This document shows positions 24,801 to 36,800 of a DNA stretch of 64,000 bases, piece by piece (positions within the stretch are counted from its first letter, which is position 1; the number at the start of each line of letters is the position of its first letter). The stretch lies in NCBI RefSeq assembly GCF_037042905.1, contig NC_087259.1, positions 21,796,001-21,860,000 on the forward strand, in the 5' to 3' direction. The notes under the pieces are model-generated. The model ran no database searches. It saw nothing but the letters and a program-made list of their open reading frames with translations, and was not told where the DNA came from. This stretch comes from Lytechinus pictus. Its lineage: Eukaryota > Echinodermata > Echinoidea > Temnopleuroida > Toxopneustidae. A program made the translations under genes and the position numbers.

Positions 24801-27800
24801 TACTAATACTTGAATGGATAGACATTATAGTGTCACGTTCCTCAACACGTGGAACCTCTGAGAAAGGTGTGGGGGAGTAATAGTAACACCACTAAGACTA
24901 TTATGCAAGACTTAAACATTTAAAAAACATTTAATAATTCATCAACATCAAAACTAGTATATGTACATCTTGACCAATAGTCCACACAACAGGAATTATT
25001 TGCAGTAAAGAAACAAATTTACCACAATGTCCATAGAATGTTTCTTTCTGCACTATAAAAATATCCGTAAGATAAAAAACATGACAACCGTCTACACCAA
25101 GAATATTTTTGTACCGTCAAATGACCAAAGTGTCTAGACTAAGTATAATTTTGTCCGGTCAAATGACCAAAGTTTCTAGACTTTATTAGCATATTTTGTA
25201 CTGTCAAATAACCAAGGTTTCTGGACTAAGCATAATTTTGTGTCAAATGACCAAAGTGTCTACACTAAGAATATGTTTGTAAGTACATCAAATGACCAAA
25301 GTGTCAAGACGTAGAATATTTTTGTACTGTCAAATGACCAAAGTGTCTACATGTAGATGTAGAATATTTTTGTACTATCAAATGACCAAAGTGTCTATCA
25401 CTAAGAATATTTTTGTACTGTCAAATGACCAAAGTTTCTAGACTTGCATATTTTTGTACTGTCAAATGACCAAAGTTTCTAGACTTGCATATTTTGTACT
25501 GTCAAATGACCAGTGTCTAGATGTAGAATACTTTCGTACTGTCAAATGACTAAAATGTCTATACTAAGAATATGTTTGTACCATCAAATGACCAAAGTTT
25601 CTAGAAATAGAAATATTTTTGTACTGTCAAATGACCAAAGTGTCTAGAATTAGCATATTTTTGTACTGTCAAAATGACCAAAGAGTCTAGACTTTGCATA
25701 TTTTTGTACTGTCAAATGACCAAAGTGTCTAGACTTAAAATGTTTTTTTTTACCGTCAAATGACCAAAGATCCATTGTAAAACACCTGTTCAATAATTAA
25801 CATTATTTAGAATTGTCTAATAAACTCTTTTTAGTATCAATTCTTAAGTTAATTTCATTGAAAAGGGGATTGCAAATATGTTTACTAATTCATATAGGGT
25901 AAGTTGTGACACTTTTTGCATTTTGGATGTTAGAATTGATATGACTAATAATATTGTAGAAATAAGTACCTTGCCTTTAAATTTCATTCTTTGGACATAT
26001 TTTTTACCTATATAATACTTTCTACCCCCACACTGAAAGTCATTGTGACCTTTGAAAAAAACGATGTCAAATGGCACAACTTGCCCCATGTGTGGGGTAA
26101 GTTGTGCCATCTTCTGGGGTAAGTCGAGCCACAAAAATTATGTACAAAATTTATGCGGAAAGAACCAGCATGTCAATGTTTTATTTAAAGTCTTTTCACT
26201 TGCGAATTCTCTATAAATACTAACATCCTCTAAAAGTAGAAGAACTGTCATATGAATTTACCGGTACTCCTTTCTGCCTGCATATCAATGACTTTTTAAG
26301 GTCTGTTTTTTTTAAATTATACATTACCATGGCTCAACTTGCCCCATGTTGGCTGGCTCAAATTACCCCAGTCCGAACTTAATGCGATATTTCCACATCC
26401 ACACATTTCTTACGCATCCATTATCTAAAAGACTATGGCCAGAATGAGAATCCATACCTGGTCTAACAATATTGTTCTTATTCATTATATGTAAAGACGT
26501 GTGTGGGTAAAAAGCACTGATCTATTTCACACCCTTTTTTACTTTTTTGGCTGAAATTTGTATTTTTCCCTCTAAAAAGGTACTTTTGTTTCAAAGTTGA
26601 AAACAATGTGGTGGGGTTAAGGGTTATGTAATGGGTCATCAATACATGACACCACCTCCTGACTCATTCATTATTGGCCTGGGGGTGGTGGCTCAACTTG
26701 CCCCTATGCTCAACTTACCCCGCCTTCCCCTACATATAGGAGGATTGACATCATCGACAGCTGGTTTCGTCATTGCAGCCATGCCTTACTTTGGCGCAAA
26801 TCAAACTTTACATCACAGTAAAAAATACCTCTTGATTATCCAAGCATTAACACATACCACTGACATGTGTAAGGGTGCGTTTATGCACCACTTTTTTACC
26901 CGAGAACCATGATTCAAATCATGATTCTGCAGAATCACGATTGCGTTTACTCAAAAAGTGAAAATAAACGTCTTTCAAATCACAAACATGAAACACAGAA
27001 AAAGGGGCGTTTGGAAAGACATTTCTGTAGAATCACAAACAAAAAAGGTCGTATAAACGCAATCGTGATTTGAATCATGATTCTATGTCACTGTCTCGGG
27101 CTACTTTCGGTTTGACTTTGGCCAAGCTCAAGGCACGGGCTATGTATAGAATGTGCTATGCATGCATTTCTTGTCACGTGCATTTAACTTCAAGTTCCGT
27201 GTTGCATGGTCATCGCATCGTCCACTGCTTTTCGGTATTTTTTGTCATGTTTTCAAATTCAAGCTCTAGTAATGAACTGGACAGACGTACAATGATCTCA
27301 GTTTTTGTTAAGTTAATAGTGTCAATATCAAATTGGATCTACCCTGAAATTCACTTCCGATCACCATTTTCAATAACCAACAAGATGAATAGAAGTAAAC
27401 AAAATGAGGTATAACAGACCAAATTCTGGAAGCAAAAGATCCGAAACACGCGCGAAAAAGTTGACCTTCCTGTGTCAAACTGCGATCTGTGATGCGCACC
27501 GGATTGGCCCGAATCCGAGGAGAAAGGGCATTGGAATAAAGGTCGTCGAAACGCTGATTCCGTGGTATTGTGATTCATATTTGTGTTTTGAATCATGATT
27601 AAAATCATGATTCTGGCTTGAGGTCGCATAAACGCAGCCTAAATATGGTATCAAATTATTTCGGGAGAAGATACTCTTTCAGGCAATATATAATAATTAT
27701 GTGTTCAATAATATTTTTTCCTTAAATTGGGGATTTGTGAGGTGTCAATTTTTTTTTACTCACAGGGTATAATAATAATTACATACAATGAATACAGTGA

Positions 27801-30800
27801 ATGAATTCTGTTTACTATCCAAGTCCAATGTAAAAGGACCAAAGTATTGACAAATAGATAATTTGGACATTTCTTCAAATCCAATAACAAATACAATACC
27901 GAAATTCAGTCAAAATTATCCTAGCATTCACATAACAGATCATTTCAATTATCTCCATTAGATATGAAAATACTTCTTAAATGCAATTTCTTACAAAACC
28001 CAAAAATCATGCACGAGTGAGAAAAACAATTTGAAGAAATTGTATCTGAATTTTAAAAAGAAAATCACATGCCAAAAAAGTTCAATATCTGCTCTTTTAT
28101 TTGATACCTTAATCATGGAAAACGGTCAAGAAGAAAAAAAATTATGTTCCTTGAACCAATGCTTGTATAAATCAAACATGTTTTCACCAGTTATCCACAG
28201 AAGCTATCACAGGGTTAACAAAAGAAATGAAATTGGCTGATCGTCAACAAAATGGAGTGTCGGGTGAGTCTGAACGCTAGCCTATAAAATCTCTTAATTT
28301 TATGAAATTATTGAAATTCAAGCCTTATTTCAAATAATCACAACTTTGTTATATCTTGACCATTATCTGTTATTGAGCTATCAAATTAAAGAGCAGATAT
28401 TGAACTTTTAAAAAATGTGGTTTTCTTTTTGAAACCCAGACTCAAGTGACTTTTGGTAATGGGTATCCTATCTTCAAATTGTTTTTGCTCACTCATGTGT
28501 GAATGAGCAATAATCTAACTAATTTCAGATGAAAGAGGAGATTCTAAGCTTTGCAATGGTAGGTCATTTGTCTATTGTATTTGTGATTATGTTATGATAA
28601 ATCAATAAATCCCTGTTTCGTTAAAACGGCCCCAATATGACAACATAAAAGAGAAATAGTGAGTGGGTGACGTCATCAGTTTCCTCATTTGCATACAGAC
28701 CAGGATGTGTGTATTTAACTGATTCGTAAAATTAAGCGAGACTTCAATGTGTTATAGCTTTCTTATTCTACTTCCGATTTTGACGAAATTTTCAGTGTTA
28801 TACTTGTTGGATTTTTCTCTTGTTATTCACACAAGTTTTTGTTGGGGTGGACTTTTCCGTTAATGAACATGCTCACCACCACAAATGAAGTTCTATCCTT
28901 CAAATGATTGGGTCACAAAGTTGTTCTAGAATGAAGCGCGCCGTGGTTTAGTGGTTCTGAATCTCATCTTTCGATCAGAGCGTAAAGTGGGTTTCGAATC
29001 CCAGCCATGGCATGTTTTCCTTCAGCAATAAATTTACTCATATGCGTAAAGACGCATCGGACGTTAAAGATATGAATAGGTGAGGTCCATCGTGTAAATT
29101 GTGGATGTGAAAAAAAGTCTTTAATCTCCACACAACCGGCGACCGAGGAGCACTTGTAGCTGGCGAGAAGGTTCCTGAATATCAGACAGTCGAAATGTAA
29201 CGATGCATCGGAAAGTGTGCCTGAAGACGTTATGCCTGAAGGCATAGATAAATGGGTTCATTATTGAATTACTTAGAGGCAAGAGGGTAAAATATGTCAT
29301 GAATAATTCTTCCCCAGGAAAAACTATTCTTCTGATGAGATAGAATACAGCCATGAATCCCAAGCACATGAAATATACTGCCACGACACGTGATAGTGTT
29401 TTTGTGACCATGATGTCCCGTCCTACAGCAGCTGCCGGTGCTACCTGACGGTTCCTCTTCCGGATGAACAAGGAAATTTTGACGTAAATGACTGAAATTG
29501 TGACAAAAACAATTAAGACATAAGTTGAGGCTATTGATAAAAACAAGCTTTTTCTTCTTGGCTGTGCATTTATAAAGCAGGCCCTATGAAATTTGCCATA
29601 GCCAAAATTAATGAAGCCAAGACTCCGTAGAATGACCAATATCAGAAATGGCAAAACCCAAGAGATGATGATCATCAGGACAATATTCCTTTGAGTGTAT
29701 ACTCGATCGTAGATGGTTTCCGATCGCGTGATTTTCAACAATCTATTCACTGCAATAAGTGCTAAATTACTGACACTTGCAAATATTGCCAAGAATGTGA
29801 TTGCTCCTGCAGATGCACATAGCCACATAAATGTTTGGTCAGTTGAACCAGTCAATAATGCGATACCCTGGATAGGAAAAACAAAACAGACTAGGAGATC
29901 TGTCACGGCGAGACTTGTGACAAATGCATTCGTTTTGGTATGAAGTTTTTTAGAGAAAAGAATCGCCACAACTACAAGACCATTTCCTGCAAAGCCAATT
30001 ATTGTCATAGCAAAGTATGCACACGCACTGAACACATCGATCGCTGGTGTTTCGTTTGACTCTATTGAAGGAGTGGTTGCCATTGTTTTACTGTCAATTT
30101 AATACAAAAGTGGCAGAAGTTTTGGTAAATTACACGCAAGCAATAAAGTGTTCATCTGTTAACTTGGGAGAGATGGCTTCGAGAAACTTGTTTTATTGTA
30201 GTATGCTGCTAAAGTGAAAATGAAATTGTGTTCACCAATGCAAATATTTTATTCTAAATCATTCTCCAGAACTACATAAGACCTTTATTGTGATATAAAA
30301 CTCAACAACACTGACTGAAAAAGATAATTGTTTTGTCATTAAATGCACTAAAGCCAAATCTTACCGATGCATACTTATAGAGCTCTATCAAATCTCAGCA
30401 CTGAATGAAAAAGATACATGTAATTGTTGTATCATTAAATCGAAACCTCACTCATACCAATTCATAGAGCTTATTATTTTTCACAAGAATACTGACCAAA
30501 GATCATTTTGCCTCCGACGAAGATTCTGCTAGGATCGAAAGCTTAGGCCCCTTTTTTGACTTTATAATTTACTCCATTGGCTCTCTTTTATTAGATAAGC
30601 AGTTTTCAGCAGCTTCTTTTTGCCAAAGATAATTGTGTTAGAATTTACTGATGCCAACTCATAGAGCTCAATAACTATACAAAATTGGCCGTAATAATGG
30701 TAATTAATGTGTCATTACATGCAGAAATCAAATCAGCCCTAAGCAACATTGCCTAGAAAAAAAAAGATAATTGTAGGTGTCATTAAATGCAAAATACAAA

Positions 30801-33800
30801 ACTTTCTGATACAGAGAGCTCTATTATACAACCCGGATAGAAACAAAAAAATAATTGTGTCATTGAATGCACAAATCCAAATCTCACTGATACCAACCCA
30901 TTAAGCTCTTGAGAAGGACAACCACTCCTCCAATAATGATCATTATAATGACCTTCAGGACCTCATCCAACCTGGTACTAACTTCAAGTTAGACTGGGGG
31001 GGGGGGGGGCTTACTTCATGAAACAAATTGTCAGTGATTTTCATTATTGGTCAATGGTTTGTCAGTGATCAAAATAAGACGAGGAATAACAAAGTTATGG
31101 CATTTAAAAGATTTGCATTATTGCTGTGAAACAGTTCTAGGCCTGTCTTCATGAATATTCAATGAGCAAACTGATGATGTCATATCCCCACTTGTCATAA
31201 TATATATCAGGGCATAAATTAATCGACGGCCAGACCGTCGATGCCCCTATAAGTGGCCCTGATGCCTTTACAAAAAAATGATAAATTCACGGCCAAAAAG
31301 GCCATGCCCTTTTTTCTAACTGGCCGACGTGCCCTTTTTTCAAAACTGGTCATGCCCTTTCTCAGTGTCATATTAAAGTTTACAAAGTTCTCTCATATTT
31401 CACAAGCAAAAATACAGAAGAGAGAGAGAGAGAAAAAACAAAGTTAACAACTTCCCTCAATTCAAACTGCAAGCCATTTTCCGTGATTTTCTGGGATCTA
31501 CACACAGACACACACACACACGCAAAGTTAGCATACAGTGTACATGTACTAGCTGCTGCACGTGTGGTGTGTGGCAGGCTTGCATGATCGGAGGAGATTT
31601 GCAAACTGAATCAAAGTGAACAATCTCACATGATTAACAGTTCTTCCAACAAAATAATCACAAAATCGGCAGGAAATTTTTATAATTACATGTGTATGGA
31701 TCCTCAGATTAATGATTTGGTGATGTAGTCGGAGGAGCAAGTTATTGAGTTTTCATTACAAGATCAGTCTAGTTGTTTCAGCTTTTTTTTTTAGTCTTCT
31801 CGTGTTCACACCGATAAACAAGAAGACATGACAATGGGAAGAGAGATGCCTAGCCTGTGTAGGTGTGATGCCGCGATGTTCACCTAATTTTTAAGTTTGA
31901 CAATGTTTCACTTTGAAATTTTATTCGTTTCTAAAACATTTTAGTTTTCTAACAATTTTTTAATATATTAAAAAAAAATATATATCAGTAAGATTTTTGT
32001 TAGATGATTACATTTGTTTTGTTTGCTTGAAGTTTGAATTTTTTCCTCTTTAATTCTTTCTTCATTTCTTTCTTTATTGCTTTCTTTCGTTCATTTTTCT
32101 TTATTTTCTATCCTTTTTTTCTTCATCCTTTCTTCTATCCTTCCTGCTTGCCTTTTTTTAATTTCAAATCTATCCTAGCTTTCTTTCCTGATCCTTTCTC
32201 TCTCTCTGTTCATTTTTTGTTATTTCCTTCCTTCCTTTTCTTACTTTCCTTTTATTTCCTTTCTTCTTTCTTTCCTTAATTTTTTTTGCTCCCTTCCTCT
32301 CCTTTTTTCTTTTCATTCTTTCCGTCATTCCCTCTTTCTTCCTTTCTACTTCCATTCTTTTCTTGCTTTCACTCTCTCTTCGCTTCATTCTTTCCTTCCT
32401 TTTCTTTTCCTTTCCCTTATTCTTTCTTATCTTCCTTCCTGATTTTCTTTTTCTCTTTCTTTTTTCTATTCCTTCTTTCTTCATCCTATCTTTTCTGAAT
32501 TCCCTTTTCCATTCCATTTATCTTTATTTCTTATTATTTCCTAGCTTTCCTTCCTTTTTTTCTGTGTTCATTTATTTTCTTCATTCTTTCCTTCTTTACA
32601 TGTCCCTCATTGTTTTTTTTTCCTTTCTTTTTTTCCTTCTCTCTCTTACCTTCCTTCCTTTTTTTTTACTTAATTTTTTTCCTTCATTCTTTCATTTCTT
32701 AAAATTTTCTTTGCTTCCTTTTCCCTTCTTCTCCCTTTTCTTTTTGTTCTTTCTCTCCTTCCATTATTTTCTTTCTTTTTTCATTCTCTCCTTCCTCTCT
32801 TTCATCCTTTATTTCATTCTTTTTCCTTTTTGCTATTCCCTTCCTTCCTTCCTTCCTCCCTCCCTTCCTGTTTTTCTTATTCTCAAAGAATGAAAGAAAC
32901 ATTTTTCTTTCCTTCATTCCTTCATTCATCCTCCATTTTTTTTCTTACTTTCTTTTTTTCTTTCTCTCCTTTTTTTCTTTCAAACATTCATTCATCATCC
33001 CTTCCTTTCTTTTTCTTTCCTTTTTTCTTTTTTATTTATTTCAAAGAATGAAGGAAGCCTTTTTTCTTTCCTTTATTATTTCTTCCATCCTTCTTTCATT
33101 CTAACTTTCTTTCTTTTCACTGTTTTTCTTTTTTTCCTTCATTTTCTTTACTTCATTTTTCCCCTTCATTTTTTCTTTCTTTCTTCTCCATTCACCTCTT
33201 TTCTTTGTCTCCTTCATTCTTTATTTCACCTATTTGTTCACCCTCCCTTCCCTTCCTTTCCTTTTCTTTCTTTTTTTTCCTTTCTTTATATTTTTCTTTC
33301 TTTCTTCTTTTATAATTATTTTCAGTGATTCGTTTTTTATTTTGTGCCACGGTCACAAAAGTACATGAAAATATAAGAGAGAGGAAATCAGTCAAATAGC
33401 ATATCAACACACTAATTTCAGTCATGGCCGGCAAGATAAAATCACTTTGAAAAAAAAAATACAATTTTACAAATTCAAGGTACATCAGTTCATGTTAAAA
33501 AGAGGAAAAAGGCAATGGTACATGTCCATAGAACACCATTTCTTTCCTTTAAACGGTAAAATCTTGTTTTGAAATATTTTTTGGGGGGCAAGTGAAATAT
33601 ATATTCGGGCAAGTATTTTCCAACTATTTAGAAATAAAAAAAGGTTATGTAGCACCCTGTACAAGATTAAGTACATTTGACATCTAAAAAAAAAGGATAC
33701 CGAAAAAAAATGGCCTTCGATGTCCTTCTTTGAAAAAAGATTTTGGCCTTGGTGCCCTTTGTAGTGGCCTTGGTGCCCTAAAAATATGAGGTATTTCAAG

Positions 33801-36800
33801 GCCAAACTGGCCTTGCCCTAAAAATGACAAAATTTAAGGCCTGATATATATTCTATATCGTTCAGTAAGAAAATGAAAAGAAAGCGGCAGTGAAGAAGAA
33901 GTTATCTAAACAGACATTATGTAGAATGTAGAATACATGTACATTGGTATTAGAGGACAAGTCCACCCCAACAAAAAGTTGATTAGAATAAAAAGAGGAA
34001 AATCCAACAAACATAACACTGAAATTTCATCAAAATCGGATGTAAAATAAGAAAGTTATGACATTTTTAAAGTTTCGCTTAATCTCACAAAATAGTTATA
34101 TGCACATCCTGATTGGTATGCAAATGAGGAGACTGATGACAACATCCACTCACTATTTCTTTTGTATTTTATTACGTGAAATATGAAATATTCTAATTTT
34201 CTCCCCATTGTCAAGTGAAACAAAGATTAATTCCTCCCCGAACGTGTGAAATGTTTAATATTATATGGTTCAGTCAAGTTGGTCCTAATTGTCACATCTG
34301 TAAAAAATGAAATATTGTATAATTCAAACAATAAAAACAAAAGAAATAGTGAGTGAGGGACATCATCGACTGTCCATTTGCAAGTCACTGAATTGTGCAT
34401 ATCACTGTTTTGTGAAAAATAAATAACTTTAAAATGTCATAACTTTCTTACTTTACATCCGATTTTGATGAAATTTTCAGCGTTAGGCTAGTTTGATTTT
34501 TCTCTATTTATTCAAATCTACATTTTTCTAGGATGGACTTGACCTTTAACTAAACATATCACAAGTGGTTTATCCCGGTGCTGTAGCAGTGTATCTTCGC
34601 ACCGAAGGAACACCAAGACAGTCACGGGGCTGTCCCGTTGCTATTACCTACTATGGCTTGCCTCACAAAAGTTTGTTGCGGAGTTATACAAGGGGGAGGT
34701 TATCCCGGGGTAGTTTATTGCGGGTCCGAGAATTCACATTGAAGGCAACACTGCTTTCATCATCGCCAGCATTGTGAACTTAAAGAACTCTCTGCCAGCC
34801 AATTTGGATCATAATTTGGACTTATTTAGGAATATCATATTTTGAATTAACCAGAACTGTCTATACCTTGAATTTATGTCAGAAACTTTTATTTTATCTA
34901 TTGTAATAAAAACAAGGTGGTTCGCGAACCACAAGTCTCGCCTGATTTCGCAATCAATAAAATATGCAATATGATCTTTTTACCCCTAGATGACCTATGA
35001 CCTTATCATCCTCATGAACAAACATGTGGTACCATTTAAGGATCATTTGTAACAAGTGTAAATTATACAATTGATGCAGAAATATAGAAATGAAACCAAG
35101 CTGAACAAAAATAATTGAAATTTTGACCCCTAGATGAGCTTTGACCCCCTTATCCTCGACAACACACAATATTAATTACCAAAGGATCATCTGAACCAAG
35201 TGTTAACACAATTGATGAAGAAATACAGGAATGAGAGCAAGTTGAACAAAAACTTGCCACTTGACCCCTAGATGACCTTAGACCCATCATCCTTGACAAG
35301 TCGACAACATGCGTGTGGTATCAAGTGTAAACATGTCTGATGCGGAAATACAGAAATGAGAGCAAGTTTAAACCCCTCGATGACCTTTGACCTGTTATCC
35401 TCAACAACACACATAAAGTATTACACAAGGATCATATGAACCAAGTGCCCGGGGGCCACTTCCATTGACGAGTCGATACCATGCGCGACCATGGGGTCTC
35501 GAAAAGCACCCTAAACACGTATTTTCCATATTCTGAAAATGCACCCCTTAACAAGTATTGGCGTGTGAAACCCTACCCTTAACAAGTATTGGAAACAAAA
35601 CGATATATTGGCTAGTATTCCCTGAATTGAACCCCTAAACAAGTACAGCGATATTTTAATTGTTATGTCACGGACGTCGGTTTTACCTTTACCTACATTA
35701 TTGGGTTTAGTACGGCCCCACCTCGCGCAAATCGTACTCTAAAAACACACGTAGTGTTGACTCTTGGTACATAAAGTACATCCTTTATAAAACAAAATAG
35801 TCTCATTTTTTATACCCTTGCAAATTTGACCCTAAACACGTAGCCTTCCTAGCGAAAATAGATACCCTTTTTTCAATATTTTAGTGTTTTTGACACCCTT
35901 ATTACGCTACGTACGTAACGTGCCCTATCTTGAAAAAGACATCCTTTTTACGTGTTTTTTTGGTCGCGCATGGTATCCACTCGTCAATGTAAGTGCCCCC
36001 CCCCCCCCCCCCCCGAGACCATGTGTGATCAGAATTGATGCAGAAGTAAAGAAATTAGAGATATTTGAACAAAAACTTAAAAACAAAATATGGACATGAC
36101 CTCATATCATTTGACCCCTAAATGACTTTTTACCCCATCATCCTCATGGACACACATGTGGTATTACCCAAGGATCATTGGCCCAAATTCACAAAGGTGG
36201 TTTTGAAAACCCACGGTTGAATCCATGGTTTATGCAGATTTCCTGTATAAATTACGCTTAATTTAGCACGTATCTGGCGCGTGTATAAAAAATGTCCAAT
36301 GCTGATGCGCGCTTTTGTCACTGTGCGCCAAATTGACGCCTGTTACCATGGTTAGATACGCTATTTTATTCATGAGTCCACTGTTTGAAGTGTGGACTCA
36401 TGAATAAAAACAGTGGACTCATGAATAAAATAGCGTAGCTAACCATGGTAACAAGCGTCAATTCGGTGCACAGTGACAAAAGCGCGCATCAGCATTGGAC
36501 ATTTTTTTTATACACGCGCCAGATACGCACTACATTAAGCGTTATTTATACAGGAAATCTGCATAAACCATGGACTCAACCGTGGGTTTTCAAAACCACC
36601 TTTGTGAATTCAGGCCATTATGTCCCAAGTATAATCATAATTGATACAGAAATAAAGAAATGAGAGGAGTTGAACAAAAAACATTTTTGTAACAGACCAA
36701 CAAACAGACCAACAGAGCAATAAACCAATAGACTTTCCAGGAAAAGTGATCACTGCCAGGTCTCTGCCGAACTTCGTTCAGGCGAGATAAAAGCTGTACT

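Larger units (their letters stand above)
21766..29120. other. SPOUT1: SPOUT1 largest intron, part 1
   Basis: No SPOUT1 exon is expected here, because exons 4 and 5 join in phase. It holds a solo tandem-unit terminus (22152-22205), a MITE (22335-22545), a satellite block with a TTAA element inside (23655-25780), a 769-bp inverted-terminus element (26872-27640), a truncated TTAA-family-2 piece (28645-28863) and a truncated SINE (28934-29033). 22560-23650 and 27650-28640 show nothing recognised. Confidence 0.6.
34913..36787 (+). mobile_element. Tandem-unit DR1 element, family 2, copy 1
   Basis: The left end has the perfect 16-bp palindrome GTGGTTCGCGAACCAC (34917-34932) and then AGTCTCGCCTGATTTCGC. 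The right end is CGTTCAGGCGAGA at 36775-36787, so TCTCGCCTGA is inverted. In between are units of about 125 bp, each with a TGACCTTTGACCC-like motif, an AACACACATGTGGTATTAC word and GATGCAGAAATANAGAAATG. Two other elements are nested inside (35449-36014, 36180-36616). It ends 24 bp from SPOUT1 exon 4. Confidence 0.85.

Noticed and set aside
25090-25780. CRISPR-like array
   Set aside because: The 42-bp units are contiguous and lack unique spacers; the genome is eukaryotic.
32034-32893. Long Phe/Ser/Leu-rich and Lys/Glu-rich open frames
   Set aside because: They arise from the TTTC/TTCC tract; no domain, no start context, and frames are open on several phases for compositional reasons.
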